Of a stretch of 64,000 nucleotides of DNA, positions 20,976 to 32,900 are shown one piece after another (position 1 is the stretch's first letter; each line of letters starts with the position of its first letter). The DNA lies in contig CM030932.1 of NCBI GenBank assembly GCA_018136815.1, positions 9,005,628 through 9,069,627 of the forward strand, read 5' to 3'. The translations under genes were made by a program, and so were the position numbers. The notes beneath the pieces were generated by a model. It saw only the letters and a list, made by a program, of their open reading frames with translations, ran no database searches and had not been told where the DNA came from. Origin of the DNA: Isochrysis galbana (taxonomy: Eukaryota > Haptophyta > Isochrysidales > Isochrysidaceae).

Positions 20976-21764
20976 TTACTGCTCCTCCTTGGCATACTCT
21001 TCATGGTCCTTGGCATAGTCTTTGCGAGCTTCTTTTTGCTCCTCGTACACTTCAAGCAACTCCTGGGTTCGTTGCAACCTGCGCTTGTCCTTGCGCAAGA
21101 CGAAGAGCAAGTCGCGTTCCTTGACGCGAAGCGCCTCCGTACTGCGGCGCAAGTGCCGATTCCGCTCTTCGCATGCGTCAGTTGCGCTGTGAAGCACACG
21201 CTGCACGTAGTCCACAACAAGGTCTTCCATCAATGCCACCGTTTGAGGGAGGGGGTTAGCGTCGTCTCCAAACCCAAACATCATCGCCCGCAGCTCCCGC
21301 TGAAACTTTCTTCCGGCTGGAGCCTTCCCCTTCTTCGATATGCCCCGGCTGCTGGAGGGCCCTGCTGCCCCATCGCCCGCAGCATCTGCCTCTGTAGAAG
21401 CTGCTGCTGCTGCCGGCGCGGCCCCCGACTCCGCAGCGCCGCCCTCGGCTGCGCCTGCCTCCGCTGCGCCATTCCGCGCAGCGCCGCTCCCCATTGCGCC
21501 TGCGCCGCCGCCTGATGGGAAGGAAAGAAGCCCCAGCTCCGCAAGCGTTGCGGCCGAGCAGGTGGGCACGCCCACGAGTGTCGGCGAGCTGAACGGCAGT
21601 GCCTGGGCAACCGGCGCGAGCGGCAGCTCTGGCTGTGGCACGAGCAGCGGGATGGCCGGCTGCGGCATGGAAGGGGGCACGCCTAGCTGCGCGACCATCT
21701 CCGACTGTGGCGCAGGCGGCGCCCAGTCCGAGGAGGTGGAGTCGGGCGCGCCGGCGTCCGCCAT
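20976..21764 (-). CDS. TAF13: TFIID subunit TAF13
   Basis: Single exon, 262 aa. The C-terminal half matches TAF13: KFQRELRAMMFGFGDDANPL, then MEDLVVDYVQRVLHSA, then KERDLLFVLRKDKRRLQR and ELLEVYEEQKEARK. This is the histone-fold that pairs with TAF11 in TFIID and acts in RNA polymerase II preinitiation complex assembly in the nucleus. FGFGDD, the LEDLV-type helix and the FL.RKD.. block are family hallmarks. The N-terminal 150 aa (proline/alanine-rich, ending KKGKAPAGRK) are an extension absent from the ~125 aa animal protein. The ATG used gives MADAGAP; no better start is seen. Confidence 0.92.
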   Translation of the reverse strand: MADAGAPDSTSSDWAPPAPQSEMVAQLGVPPSMPQPAIPLLVPQPELPLAPVAQALPFSSPTLVGVPTCSAATLAELGLLSFPSGGGAGAMGSGAARNGAAEAGAAEGGAAESGAAPAAAAASTEADAAGDGAAGPSSSRGISKKGKAPAGRKFQRELRAMMFGFGDDANPLPQTVALMEDLVVDYVQRVLHSATDACEERNRHLRRSTEALRVKERDLLFVLRKDKRRLQRTQELLEVYEEQKEARKDYAKDHEEYAKEEQ

Positions 21765-21939
21765 GCGCGCGCCTCGCGTTTTTATTTTTTACGAGTACTA
21801 CTAGGATTATATTGGTGGCGCCGTCTTGTACAATTCTCACCAATTTACAAAGGAAAGCAGGGCACAATGGTCTACGAGCGCCGTATATTCTTAGATTCTG
21901 AGGTTGATTCACCTTAGGAGTACGTCTGTCTGGGCGAGT

Positions 21940-22620
21940 CGCGGCGCCGCCACTCTCCTCCCTCCCCCTCCCTCACCTCTCTCCTCTCTCTCTCTCCTCC
22001 CTCTCCTCTCTTTCTGTCCCTCTCCTCTCTCCCTCTCTCTCCTTTCTCTCTCTCCTCTCTCTCCTTTCTCTCTCTCCTCTCTCTCCTTTCTCTCTCTCCT
22101 CTCTCTCCTCTCTCCTCTCCTCTCTCTCTCCTTCCTCCTCCCTCCTCTCTCCTCCCTCCTCTCTCCTCTCTCCTCTCCTCTCTCCTCTCTCCTCTCTCCT
22201 CTCTGCTCTCTCCTCTCTCCTCTCTCCTCTCTCCTCTCTCCTCTCTCCTCCTCTCTCCTCTCTCCTCTCTCCTCTCTCCTCTCTCCTCTCTCCTCTCTCC
22301 TCTCTCCTCTCTCCTCTCTCCTCTCTCCTCTCTCCTCTCTCCTCTCTCCTCTCTCCTCTCTCCTCTCTCCTCTCTCCTCTCTCCTCTCTCCTCTCTCCTC
22401 TCTCCTCTCTCCTCTCTCCTCTCTCCTCTCTCCTCTCTCTCCTCTCTCCTCTCTCCTCTCTCCTCTCTCCTCTCTCCTCTCTCCTCTCTCCTCTCTCCTC
22501 TCCTCTCCTCTCCTCTCCTCTCCTCTCCTCTCCTCTCTCCTCTCCTCTCTCCTCTCCTCTCCTCTCTCCTCTCCTCTCCTCTCCTCTCCTCTCCTCTCTC
22601 TTCTCCTCTCTCTCTCGTTT
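21940..22620. repeat. CTCTCCT satellite, about 680 bp
   Basis: Almost pure CT DNA, mostly the 7-mer CTCTCCT, drifting to CTCCT units near 22500-22600. Long frames on either strand (Ser/Leu-Pro or Arg/Glu repeats) are artefacts. Confidence 0.97.
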
Positions 22621-22899
22621 GGCGTTTCCCTTTACTCATGCGTCTCTCTCCTTATAGTTCGTCCCAATTTCTCTTCTCACCCAACACCAAGAAGAGATAA
22701 TAAATCTCGGCCCCACGACTCCCCCGAAATTGAGGAAATTCAGACGAAAACAGCTGATAAAACCTAGCAATTCACATGATTCTTCCCCTCGAGGGCCCCA
22801 ATCCTCCGAGCAATTTTGCGCATCTACTCACTGACGGCCTGCCCTTTCACCCCTTGCCTCTCACAGATTTTCCAACCAATAGATGTTTGACTGAGGTCT

Positions 22900-23210
22900 T
22901 TTAACAACTGAGGAGGTGATGCCGCAGCTCGTTGCCATGATAGAAGAAGGGAGGGGAGGGAGAGAGGGGAAGAGAGGGGAGAGAGGGAGAGAGGAGCGCG
23001 CGAGTGAACCCACGCTTAGCAAGAGAGGGGGAAAGGGGAGGGAGAGAGAGAGAGAGAGGGCGGGAGTGGGAGGGAGAGAGAGGTGAGACGAGGCTTTCCG
23101 CCGTTGCCCTGCGGCACCGGCCTCCACCCCCGCGTCCCAATGCCCCCCCCCCCCCCCCCCCTCCCCTCTTCTCGCTGAACCCCTCTCGTTCCCCCCACAG
23201 CCCTGGTACC
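22900..23210 (+). promoter_or_regulatory. 5' flank of UBC2 with GA tract and possible leader intron
   Basis: GA-rich stretch 22945-23090, then a C-run and pyrimidine tract ending CCCCACAG at 23200, ten bases before the start codon. The last part looks like a 3' splice site, so the 5' leader may contain an intron. Confidence 0.35.
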
Positions 23211-23899
23211 ATGAGCACCCCTGCACGCCGACGGCTGATGCGAGACTTCAAGAGGATGCAGACCGACCCGCCCGAGGGGGTGAATGGGGCGCCGTGCGAC
23301 AACGACATCATGAAGTGGCACGCCGTCATCTTTGGGTGCGTCGCGTACGCTTGCATACACCTCCTTCCGGCCGGTGCTCACGCACCCGCCCACCATTTGC
23401 ATGCAGGCCGGACGACACTGCTTGGGAGGATGGAACCTTCAAGCTGAGCGTGGAGTTCACGGAAGAGTACCCTAACAAGGCCCCAACTGTCAAGTTCCTG
23501 ACCAAGATGTTCCACCCAAACAGTGAGCGCCTCTCCCGTGGGTTGTGCTCGGTGCTGGGCTGTCCTCTCGCCGCATTGCGTCGATGCCTGGGTTGTGCTC
23601 AGTGCTGGGCTGTCCCGCCATTGCTCTCGCCCGATACACCTACTAAGCACACAATCCTGCGTCTCGCAGTCTACGCCGATGGCTCAATCTGCCTTGATAT
23701 CCTCCAGAATCAGTGGAGTCCTATCTATGACATCTCGGCCATACTTACCTCGATTCAGTCCCTCCTCTGTGATCCGAATCCCAACTCCCCTGCCAACTCC
23801 GAAGCTGCACGCCTGTACCAAGAGAATCGGCGGGAGTATGAGCGCAAGGTGAAGGAGATTGTGGAGCAGTCTTGGCAGACAGACGGCGATGGAGAATGA
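23211..23899 (+). CDS. UBC2: Ubiquitin-conjugating enzyme E2, RAD6/UBC2 type
   Basis: Three exons: 23211-23335, 23407-23522, 23670-23899; phases join for 156 aa. The start [20 protein letters not shown] is the RAD6 N-terminus. The active-site region reads [21 protein letters not shown] with the catalytic Cys in SICLD; C-terminal [16 protein letters not shown] is typical. RAD6 E2s monoubiquitinate histone H2B and PCNA with partner E3s (Bre1, Rad18). The tail after the core is short and ends DGDGE. Intron 2 contains an imperfect duplication (GGGTTGTGCTCNGTGCTGGG at about 23540 and 23590). Length and sequence are as expected for the family. Confidence 0.96.
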
Positions 23900-24595
23900 C
23901 CACCTCATCATGGTACAGCATGCGGTAGTTGTGTTCAAGGGAAGTTATGGTCCTTGTCTCGCTCTGAGCTGGTATGTTGGCGCTCTAAAGCAGCCATTGT
24001 CATACTACACAGCGCCTGTGCTTGTGAGCCCAGGCGGCCACAAGTGAGTGCACAATCATCTCCCCTGTCGTGTGTTCCCTCTCCTTGGCCTTGCGGATCT
24101 GCTGAAGAGGTACCGCCCTGTTCCCATGAAACGACTTGTTCAATGACGTTGCAACAGCCGAGAGATTGCTTTTGTTAGCACTGGAGATGTTCAGGATGTT
24201 GCCATTCATAAGGCGATTGCCCTTGGCACCATCCGGCTTCGAGGAGGCGATCCCGCTGATCACCCGGATGGGTTTCGCGCTCTGCCTGATATGTGAAAAG
24301 CGATCAAGAGATCGGTGGTACGCTTGCACGTGGTGGCGGTGAGTATTGTGGGTGGTGTGGGTGGACGGAGAAAGGGATAGTGGGGCAAGGTTGGGAACAA
24401 GGCGTGGGAGAGCGGCCAGATGGCACACTTGCTGGCAACAATTTGTCACTTGGGGGCTCCTTTCTCGTCCGAATGCTGCTGACATCGGGGCGAAAGGGAT
24501 GTATGGGGATGGGCGGATGGCCTTGTCCAGTTGTACTTGTGGTAGTCATGGTAATGCTTCTTTCTCTTTCGGTCTTGCCTTTGCGATGGAAAGAA
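23900..24595. other. Downstream of UBC2; weak minus-strand frame only
   Basis: The minus strand has an ATG frame at 24000-24485 (161 aa, core IRVISGIASSKPDGAK, NILNISSANKSNLSAV) with no recognised domain. The 22 bp GAACATCTCCAGNGCTAACAAA inside it recurs in the other orientation at 24925, so at least part is repeat-derived. I do not call it as a gene. Confidence 0.3.
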
Positions 24596-24785
24596 CTAAG
24601 TTTATACTTGGTTCACCCATGGGGGGGCACGAGCCCCACCTCCTCTCCACTCCACCCCCTGCCGTGGGGAAGGAACCACACATCCTCCTGACCCATTCCC
24701 CTCCCCACAGGCTTGCCTGTCTCTCACTCCCTGGCCCCGGCGTGGCCAGCCCATTGCCCATTGCTCCAAACCCTCCTCCCTCCTG
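24596..24785 (+). repeat. Element terminus, A type
   Basis: CTAAGTTTATACTTGGTT, then CACCCATGGGGGGGCACGAG, then sequence matching, inverted, 14780-14980 and 50950-51150. Ends where another terminus begins. Confidence 0.7.
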
Positions 24786-25581
24786 TTCGACAACTATCGT
24801 TAAAAACGACAGGGTCATGGAGCGCGCCACGCTCCCCTCCTCTCTCTCCGCCCACCCCGCCGCGCCGGCCGACCAAGTGATGGCCGACGCCGCGCACCGC
24901 GCAACCGCAGCAACCACCAACCAGAACATCTCCAGCGCTAACAAATTTGTGATTGTCCTTGGTACCAGGTACACGCGAGCCTTCTCTCGCGGCGAGCCCA
25001 GAAGCCCAAGCCGACCGCTCCATCTCAACACCACACATGGACACCAGCCAATTCAGACACACACACCCAAGACAAGATCACACCAAGAACGGCAAGACTC
25101 CACATTCCATAGGGAAAGCCTCCGGGATCGGCCTCTACATACACAGCCGTGGCGCTGGCCCCGTGCGCAAGCACGAGGCACAGATCCAGCCGGTCCTCTA
25201 GACCAACCACCCGACCAACAAATGCACATTGCGTACAAGAGCGCACATGCTGCACTGCTGCACTGCACACAGCACACCGGCAAGGCAACCCGACGACGCA
25301 AGGCAGCCTTGGACGCCCCAGGCAGAGCGACCCTTCCAACAAGGGACGCGGCCGTGCTCTTCGCATGCGTCGCGGGCCAGCGCGTGCGCTGGCTCGTGCG
25401 CCCTTGGGTGGGCGGGTCGTCTGCGCGCGGCGGGCGCTTAGGCGACAGCGGCGCAGCAGCGTGTCCAGCTACATAGTCTATAGGCCAGGGGCACATCGCA
25501 CGTGGTGGCGGCCGTGACGTCCAGAGAAGAAGGAGTCGGCGCGCGCTCCATGCCCCTAGCTCGTTTTAACGATAGTTGCAG
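24786..25581. mobile_element. Element with two inverted MERA-type ends
   Basis: Left end CAACTATCGTTAAAAACGACA, a short spacer and ATGGAGCGCGCC. The right end read on the minus strand is CAACTATCGTTAAAACGAGC, a short spacer and ATGGAGCGCGCG. This gives about 45 bp imperfect terminal inverted repeats 796 bp apart. No TSD is obvious. The interior has no recognised protein. Confidence 0.55.
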
Positions 25582-26560
25582 CTGTAGTAGTAGTAGCCCA
25601 TCCCCTATGTTTGGGAGTGAGTGCGTGAGTGACTCTGAGTGAGTGCCGTTACCATTACTTGTTCCTTGACTATTACTATTAACATTTGCAATGACAAATA
25701 CAACGTTGGCAGTGACAATGTAGGCTGTTCATGGTCTCCGGCTGGAGTTTAAGATATCCGGCTGAGGGTCGTTAAATTTCCTTAACCTCAATCAACCTCA
25801 ATCAACCCTACAGATGGTCCTTTTTTCACCCCGGATACTAATAATAATAAAAACATAAAAACCTGTTTGCCCGCCCTAAAACACGACCACGACCAAATCC
25901 AACACACCACACGCAATGCATCTATGTGACCCACACGGACATATACTGACTGCATCCCACACAACTAGCAACTAGCCGCATGAACGATCGGTAGTCGGTA
26001 GGCGTAGTAGTAGCAGTGCTTGCACCAGGACAACTTGAGAAGAGGCAGAAGGCGCAAACGAAGTACACACGACGCAAGTTGGCACAGCGCAGTGGACGCA
26101 GAGCCTTACCCCATACCCCGTCCCTCCTGCCATGTGCGCCACGGCGAGCCGAGGGCGGTGAGAATGTAAGATGTAGGGAAAACGCGAGATGAAGTGCTCA
26201 ACACGCGTATGCAAGCCATTTGAGCCAAACGGATACCAAAAAATCGTTGCGTGATGGGAGGAAGGCGGGCGAATTGCACGTGGACCACCGACGCAAATGC
26301 TGGACGATGCGTTCAGCTTGTGAAAAGTTAGGTGAAGAACTTCAACATCGAGGAGATGGGAACCGTGAAGTGTTAGGCCAACACACGCCTTTGCCTTTGC
26401 CTTCTGGCCACAGTCCTCACCACCACGCACTGCCTCCACGCCCTACACCGACCTCTACATTGGATGATGAGCTGATGCTGAGGGCGAACATAATATTTCT
26501 CCAAAGCCGCCGGTCACTGCGTTGGATCCCACAAACACGTGACTGAGCCTCCGAACATGC
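25582..26560. other. Intergenic, no gene recognised
   Basis: AT-richer than its surroundings, with ATAATAATAA near 25845. A frame on the minus strand at 25972-26439 lacks any recognisable motif. Downstream flank of RPB10. Confidence 0.4.
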
Positions 26561-26797
26561 TCACTCAGTTGCGTCCATGGGATTGCTCTGCCCGTCACGC
26601 TCCAGGGTGTTGTAGTTGAGAAGCTTCTCGACAAGGTCGACATGGGTCAGGAGCATACGCCTACAGCAGTAGCGCTTCAGGCTGAGCGCATCAAGCGCAT
26701 CGCCCTCCGTGTAGTCAGACTGGAGCAGCTCAAGATACTTGTCCCACTTGTTCCCGATGACCTTGCCGCACGTGAAGCAGCGCACGGGGATGATCAT
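26561..26797 (-). CDS. RPB10: RNA polymerase subunit RPABC5 (RPB10)
   Basis: Single exon, 78 aa. [20 protein letters not shown], then [20 protein letters not shown] are near-invariant RPB10 sequences. The zinc site uses CFTC and the YCC pair. RPB10 is shared by RNA polymerases I, II and III and is needed for their assembly. Length matches the family (about 65-75 aa plus a short tail, [13 protein letters not shown]). Upstream on the minus strand is a C-rich tract (26798-26820). Confidence 0.97.
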   Translation of the reverse strand: MIIPVRCFTCGKVIGNKWDKYLELLQSDYTEGDALDALSLKRYCCRRMLLTHVDLVEKLLNYNTLERDGQSNPMDATE

Positions 26798-27255
26798 CTG
26801 GGGGGTGGGGGGGGGGGCAGGCGCTGAGCGATTGGTCGAGAGAGCCGTATCGAGTGGCGCTCAGAGCACAGCCGGTCGGAGCGGGGGCCGGGCGTCCCAA
26901 GCGCGCTGCTGCGGGCGAGCGGGGGGCGCACCGCCGCCGCCAAGCGCGTCGCCGCCGCTGCTGCGACGACGGAGAGGGTCCGTGGGAGAGGAGTGAGGCG
27001 GGAGACGGGAAGGTACTCCTAAGTTTATACTGTGGGCTTTCTTCTTTCTGTATTCGGCGTCGCGCCGAGCAGAAAGAGAGTTAGGTACTCTACTTACTAT
27101 TACTCGTGAGCCCCTTTCAACTCTCAACTCCCCGTTATTTCTGGTACGAGTACACCACATCACCCGGGAACCACCCCGAGTAAAACCAGTCACCTAGCGG
27201 CACAGGAGGAAGGCGAGAACCGAACCGCCAGGGGCTGGTACACCCCGCTCAATCA
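26798..27255. other. 5' flank of RPB10 and orphan element end
   Basis: Contains an isolated palindromic terminus (CCTAAGTTTATACTGTGG near 27017) and a hairpin (TTCGGCGTCGCGCCGA near 27052). No gene seen. Confidence 0.35.
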
Positions 27256-27760
27256 AACCTACTTTTATAAGTAGGGGTCAATGGGGGCCTCGCGCCCCCC
27301 TCTCTCCATCGCGGACACCCCCAGGGGTGGGCCCGTACAATCAACCACAGCCCCTGCCCTTTGGCAGGGGGTGGGCAATCACCACACTGGCCCAGACCCC
27401 TAGTGGGCGCGGGCCGTGATTCGCACTCCCACGCCCTGTGCGTGGGCCTGCCCTCGAGCTGGAGCTGGACCCCCCCCCCTTCCCTGGTCGCCCGACAGAC
27501 AGATGCCTCTGGGCGGCTCCCATGGCCAGCGAGCCAGCGAGCCAAGCGTGGGAGAGGCAGGGGGGGCCAGGGGCTGAGCCCCAGCCTCCACTGCCCCCTG
27601 AGCTGCCCTGGCTGGCCCTCTGGGAGCCCCCAAAGGACCTCTTAGAGCAGGCCGTGGCGCGCCGCATGGCGACGCGCCGCAGGGACACAGGTGGAGGAGA
27701 ACGGAGAGAGGGAGAGGGGGGGTTTTGCACCCCCCCCCCGATGGAGTGCGGTACACTGTG
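27256..27760 (+). repeat. D-type element copy
   Basis: Starts AACCTACTTTTATAAGTAGGGG and runs GC-rich to a C-run at 27735. It matches 38700-39197 in inverted orientation over about 490 bp, including CGGCGCGTCGCCATGCGGCG. No TSD seen for this copy. Confidence 0.75.
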
Positions 27761-27924
27761 ACAAAAAAAGGGGGTGCCCCAGCCACTGCTCCCAGCTGCG
27801 CCCGCCTTTCGGCTCTCGCGAGCTCTGACGTTGCTCTCCTCGGCTCTGCCATCGCTCAGTAATTCTCACCTCACCATGGCCTCACCCCACCCCCCCACTC
27901 CTGTCTAATTGTTGCTCTTCTCAG

Positions 27925-28927
27925 ATGGCATCTGTGGAAAGGCTGAACCAATCCTCACACGGAGTGCACACTGTTGCTATTTGGAGGGCTGGGTCTCTTA
28001 AGAAGGAGGGCCACTCAGCTGAGAGCTGGCACACATTCCGCGGGCGCACCTCTCACATCTGGCCACAAATTTGCCAGATATACACAGATGGGGGCTGCCT
28101 TCGGGATGAGCATGGGTGCCTGACACAAACATTCATCAAGATTGTGGTCACGGCTGACAAGCCTGCTCTGTGTAAGGTCCTTGGCCGCCGATCTTTTGCA
28201 CATGATGCGTTTTCGCCGTGTTGCGACTGTTTGGAGTCTAAGGGAAAATTCTATGATATGTCCTTCGACCCATTAACACACTTCGGGACTATGACCTTTG
28301 AAAAGCGATGCGCACTTGCATTGGTGCCACTCTGGGAGGCTCTCGGCCAGCCTGAGCCAGAAGACTGGGTGATCACCCGAGATGACGGGGTATAGCGCGC
28401 CGCACGCCACACCTGGCGCGCGCGCTTGCGGCAATCACCACCTGCGGAGCCCCCCCCCCCCCCCCCAGGAGAAGCGACACACCATCCATTGCGGATGCAC
28501 CATCATGCCTTGTCCTTACTTGTTTTTGTTTTGTGATCTCATCTCTCTCCCCCTCCTCCTTTCTACTTTGTACTATTTTTAGGTTTGGACAAAAGACATG
28601 GTGTTGGCCAAGCGGCTCGAGGTGGACAGCATGGAGGACACTGACAAGGAAACATTCCACGACGCTTGGAGCCGAGCAAACAAAGGACAGTGGTTCAGCT
28701 ACTTCCCTGCCATTCCCTACCACCACACTGTAACTGACATGCTGCACCTCAATCTTAACCAATGGAATGATGCCATCACGGAGGCGTTTCATTCTCACAT
28801 GGACCCAGCTCAATATGCAGACACTGATCTCAAGCAGCTGGCCGTGGAGACGGCCGATCGCTTGAACGCGGCGGCCGCCACCGTAGTTCTGAGATTCACT
28901 AGAAACACAAAAAAAAAACTCCCGTGA
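27925..28927 (+). CDS. Unidentified two-exon protein, possibly transposon-derived
   Basis: Exon 27925-28389 and exon 28583-28927, joined in phase 0 (GATGACGGG|GTATAG donor; TTTTTAG acceptor). The first ATG directly follows CTTCTCAG, so the true gene may start further upstream. About 270 aa. Visible features: KIVVTADKPALCKVLGRRSF, a Cys-rich FSPCCDCLES, HFGTMTFEKRCALALVPLWE, and in exon 2 FPAIPYHHTVTDMLHLNLNQ then WNDAITEAFHSH. I cannot name the family; the mixture of a Cys pair and HxxxTDxLHL-like motif recalls transposase cores. The frame ends soon after an A-run (KKKLP), and repeats begin at 28936, so the gene looks truncated or frameshifted. The intron holds a 16-C run. Confidence 0.5.
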
Positions 28928-28935
28928 GTAGATCA

Positions 28936-29610
28936 GCCCCTCCCTTTTACCGTTACAGTGTAAGAAATGGGACCCGTTTGCTTAAGCAAACGGGCGGAGA
29001 GGGGCGGCTGGCGACAGGTGTGAGATGAGGAGGGAGAGGCTCAAGGCGCCTATGAGAACCCTTTTGGCTGGTATCTCGAGGCGCAGTCTTTTATTCCTCG
29101 AGGACCGCTCGCGGCGAGAGCTGTAAGGGCAGTTCCGCTTCATGGACGAGAGGACCCCCCCCCCCCCCCCGGTGTTTTTCCCCGATGAGTCGCCCGACGT
29201 AGGTCGGTCCAGCCCCAACCTCCTCTGCCCCCAGAGCTGGCCTCCAGGAGCCTCCAGGGGTCGCCAGGGGCAGCTGCAGGCCTGCCGCAGGCGCGCCATC
29301 GCGCGTGCCTGCAGAGAGGGGAGGGAAAATAGGTAAGTCCCGCACCTGTTTACAGGATAAGTCGGGGCTGAGACCGCCGCCCACTCGGAGACACAGGAGG
29401 AAGGGGGGGAATGATCACCGGGGGGAGGCGCGGGCCACCGGACCCATATCTAAGCCCTTCACCCCTATCCCGCTAGTAGTGCACGGGGGGAGTCGCCTTA
29501 TGGCGGGGGGAGAAGGGCCGGGGGAGTGGGGGTGTAGAAAGTTTTCCTACGTGAGTAGAAAGTAGAGGGTCCACGGCCGCGTGTGCGGTGAGACTATCAA
29601 AAGGCTTAAT
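28936..29610 (-). repeat. Composite element (C module, shared core, end2)
   Basis: Read on the minus strand from 29610: end2 (AAGCCTTTTGATAGTCTCACCGC), sequence matching 14250-14700, then the C module (GACCTACGTCGGGCGACTCATC, AGCTCTCGCCGCGAGC, CTGCGCCTCGAGATACC) ending near TTAAGCAAACGGG. The C module also occurs at 38460-38705 and 55088-55305. No flanking TSD found. Confidence 0.65.
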
Positions 29611-29933
29611 TGTCTTGATCTCCGTCTTGGCCTGACTCTTGACTTTAGTCCTCGGCCGTAGCCGCCTTGTTTCTGTTTCAATGTTTGACGCATTCGGTGT
29701 TGGAATGGGCATGCAATTAGTAAGAGCTGTGGGCAAACCCCCTGCCTACGGTGGGATACACGGCAAGCTTTTGAGATTCCGGCGCATTCTAGCATACGAA
29801 CGCCATAATATGCGGCCAATGAAACACACAAGCGGCGCGAAAAAGACGTGAACACAAAAGTAGCACACTCGACCGTGTGAACAAGTATCCAGCAACGGGT
29901 ATCAGCTGAGGAGTGGGGGGCACACGCAGAAAA

Positions 29934-32900
29934 TCAAAGTTTTTCAGAGGAGCTTTCGGACTCGTCTGGACTATGGCCCGTAGGAGCATCGAGCCATTTA
30001 ATCTCGTGCGGCGCGAGCATCCCGCGAACTCGGGCGAGCAATTGAAGGACCTTCCTAAAGGAAGGCCGCTTCAACGGGTCAGATGCCCAGCAACGGCGCA
30101 TGAGATCGACCAATGGTGCTGGGGTACCGGCAGGGAGTGCTGGCCGAGCGCCGTTCTGGGCGACGACGGCCGCAGCGAGCTCGGCAGACCAGGCGGCGAA
30201 AGGGACCTGCAGGGGAGGCGGTGAATTCGTATGCAGCAAACAAAATGGGGCCCTCTCAAAGCGTAACCAAAGAGCGGAAGTGCGTGCTACCGCTTGGGCT
30301 CATCTGCCGAGTGACGTGAAAAGAGTGCGCAACATAGGCTATGCCCTAGAGGGGACTGTGAGGGACGATAACTGCACCTGGTGTGTGATGAGCTCGTACA
30401 TAAGCATTGAGAACGAGTAGACATCCGAACTCTTCGAGGACCCCTCTCGCCGTGCTACTTCCGGGGCCATCCACCTAAAGGTGCCAATATTGCCACGAGT
30501 GGCCTCGTCCTCAAGAGTGGCAAGGCCAAAATCTGACACCTTCACCTGTCCGCCGGCATCTAAGAGACAATTCGAGCTCTTGAGGTCCCTGTGCAACATG
30601 CCCATCGAGTGCATGTAAGCGACGCCCGTCGCAACGCCCTCAGCGACACGCGCGAAGAATCCCGGAGGTGTCAGACCTTGGAGTGCGTGGCGCACGTCGC
30701 CGCCGCTGCAATGCTCGAGCACGATCCCTCGCATCGGTGGGCCAACGACCACTCCCCAGCAGCGCACGACGTTCGGGTGCCGTAGCTGGCCGAGCGCCGC
30801 CACCTCCGCTTTCCAACCCTGGATGCCCATGCGACCCCCGGTGGCTACTTTCACCGCAACAGCAGCGCCACGCCACGACCCCAAGTAGGTGGCGCCCGCC
30901 GCGCCGGAACCAATACGTTGACGCAGCTTGAGCTCGTCGACGGAGATGATAAAGTCGCTGGGCGGAGGCGCATTACGTCGCGACGGCGTTCGCATTGGCT
31001 CTTCACTGCGGCCACGGGATCGGACAGGCGGAGGGTGTCCCGAAGCTGTCGGTGAGGAGGACAATCTAAGAGGCACATCCCGCTCGTGTAGCGAGTCAGA
31101 CTGTGAAGATGGCGGTGAGCTGGAGGCTTCCGATGACGACGCATCAACCGCAGGCGTGGATTCCACCGACGCTGCTAGAAGCTCAGAGGCAAAGTCGCCC
31201 GGAGTAGAGGTCGATATCTTGCCTCTATTGCATGCGACTCCAACAATTAGACGTTCAGAGGCTCGAGCGCTTTGACAGCATTCTTGGGCCGTGGGGAGGG
31301 TAGCGTGCGCTGCCGGAGTCGTCGGTTTCGCCGGAGACGGTTCCGCAAGAGGCGACGAGTTGCGGGACCGCGAGGTAGGGCTAGGGCGAGCGTATGTCAA
31401 ACGCCCAGAGGTCGAGCTGTCAACGGCAGGAGGCGGGTACACCGGCATGTCCATCGCGTGTTTTTGTAACGGTGGCATGAGTGAGGCGGTGAAGGGCTCT
31501 GGCGAGTCGTCCTCGCCATGCATGTCCGTTTCGTCGTGGTGCTCGTGAGTCATGTGGTGCAAATTGTGCTCATTGGATGGTGCGAGATCGGTGAGGAGTG
31601 CGAGGAGTTCGGACTTGAGGATCGCCGCAGGGATGGGCGCAAGCCTTTGCGCAATGCTCATCGCACGCTCGCTGTCAGCGGCAGTCAGGGCAAGGGCGGC
31701 ATCCGCAAGATCTTGGGTTGCGCCCTGTCGTTGTAGCTCCAGTTTTGCCGTCTCGGCGCGAACCTGCGAATTCACAACAAGTGCATGTGTGGGAAATCGA
31801 CAGCAACAGTGCGGCGAGGCGAGTGGACAAGCGCGGACAAATCGTCCTAGGTCTTCCGAACGCAACACATCCGTTGGCCGCACCGCATCCCTTGGTCAGT
31901 GCATCGATGCACCCGCAGCGATGCTCGACTGGCGCCAGATAGCCCTTTCACAAGGTGGGATCCCGCGGTCCGAGGAGTGGACTAGATTTCGTAGGCCGCC
32001 ATTTGGCCCAAACGCACCTGCTCTTCGAGTTGCATCTCGACCTCCTGCAAGCGATCGACATGTGCCGTGTAGAGTGTCCAGCAACGGTCCACTGACAGGA
32101 TACGTCGTACCCCTAGAATGTCGAAGTCGGTGACCAACTTCGAGTGCACGGTGGCCAACTCGTCGGACTGAAGCTGTAGGGCCGCTGAGAGTGTTTTGAA
32201 GAGCGTGCGTGGTGTCTTAGACTGAAGAGCAGCTACGTATTCCCATTGTTTATGCAGAATGAAGACTAGATCGGCAACGACACGTGCAGGCACGTCTGCC
32301 AAAACGGCCTCCGAGAAAGCGAGCATGCCGGTCAGAAAGCCACGAAGCATTGCGAAAGCATCCTGGGGGGCAAAGGAACGCCGCTCCGTAAGACTCTCCA
32401 CCCCGTAGCCTTTCCCTCTCAGAGCAGGTACGGGAGGCGTGTGCGTTCGATGTCAATCGATACCTTGAGCCTCGTGAAGATCGCAAGCGTTTGCGCTAGC
32501 GGAGAAACGTCGGCCGAAAGGTCATGCAGAAGTGGCTCTTCTAGATCGGTCAGAACACGCTCAACGATCGCATTGTACTCCTCGAGGGTCTCGTGAAATG
32601 TGGTGGGGATTGGCCGAACGGCGGGAGCGGCAGCAGACGCATTGTTCTCGGCATGGGCAACGTACTCCAACATCTGGCGCCGGGAGTCGGCGACCTACTC
32701 AACGAGTGATGGTGCGTAAGGCGGATTGAGCGAGTGAGTAGCGATATCGAATTGAGATATTCCGGAATGGGTGTGAATGTAACTATGGGTGCAATCTCTG
32801 AATAGCCACCGTGGGAAGGGCACTCCGACCAAGAGGAGATTGAGCTTCCGGGGGGGGAGGGCATGCGTGCAGATCGCTCCGTTGTGGATAGGGTACTTGG

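Noticed and set aside
21904-22767. Long frames on both strands across the CT tract
   Set aside because: They encode only repeated Leu/Ser/Pro or Glu/Arg and result from a CTCTCCT satellite lacking stops.
24346-25476. 376-codon frame on the plus strand
   Set aside because: It crosses an A-type repeat and a foldback element; composition and motifs are those of the repeats.
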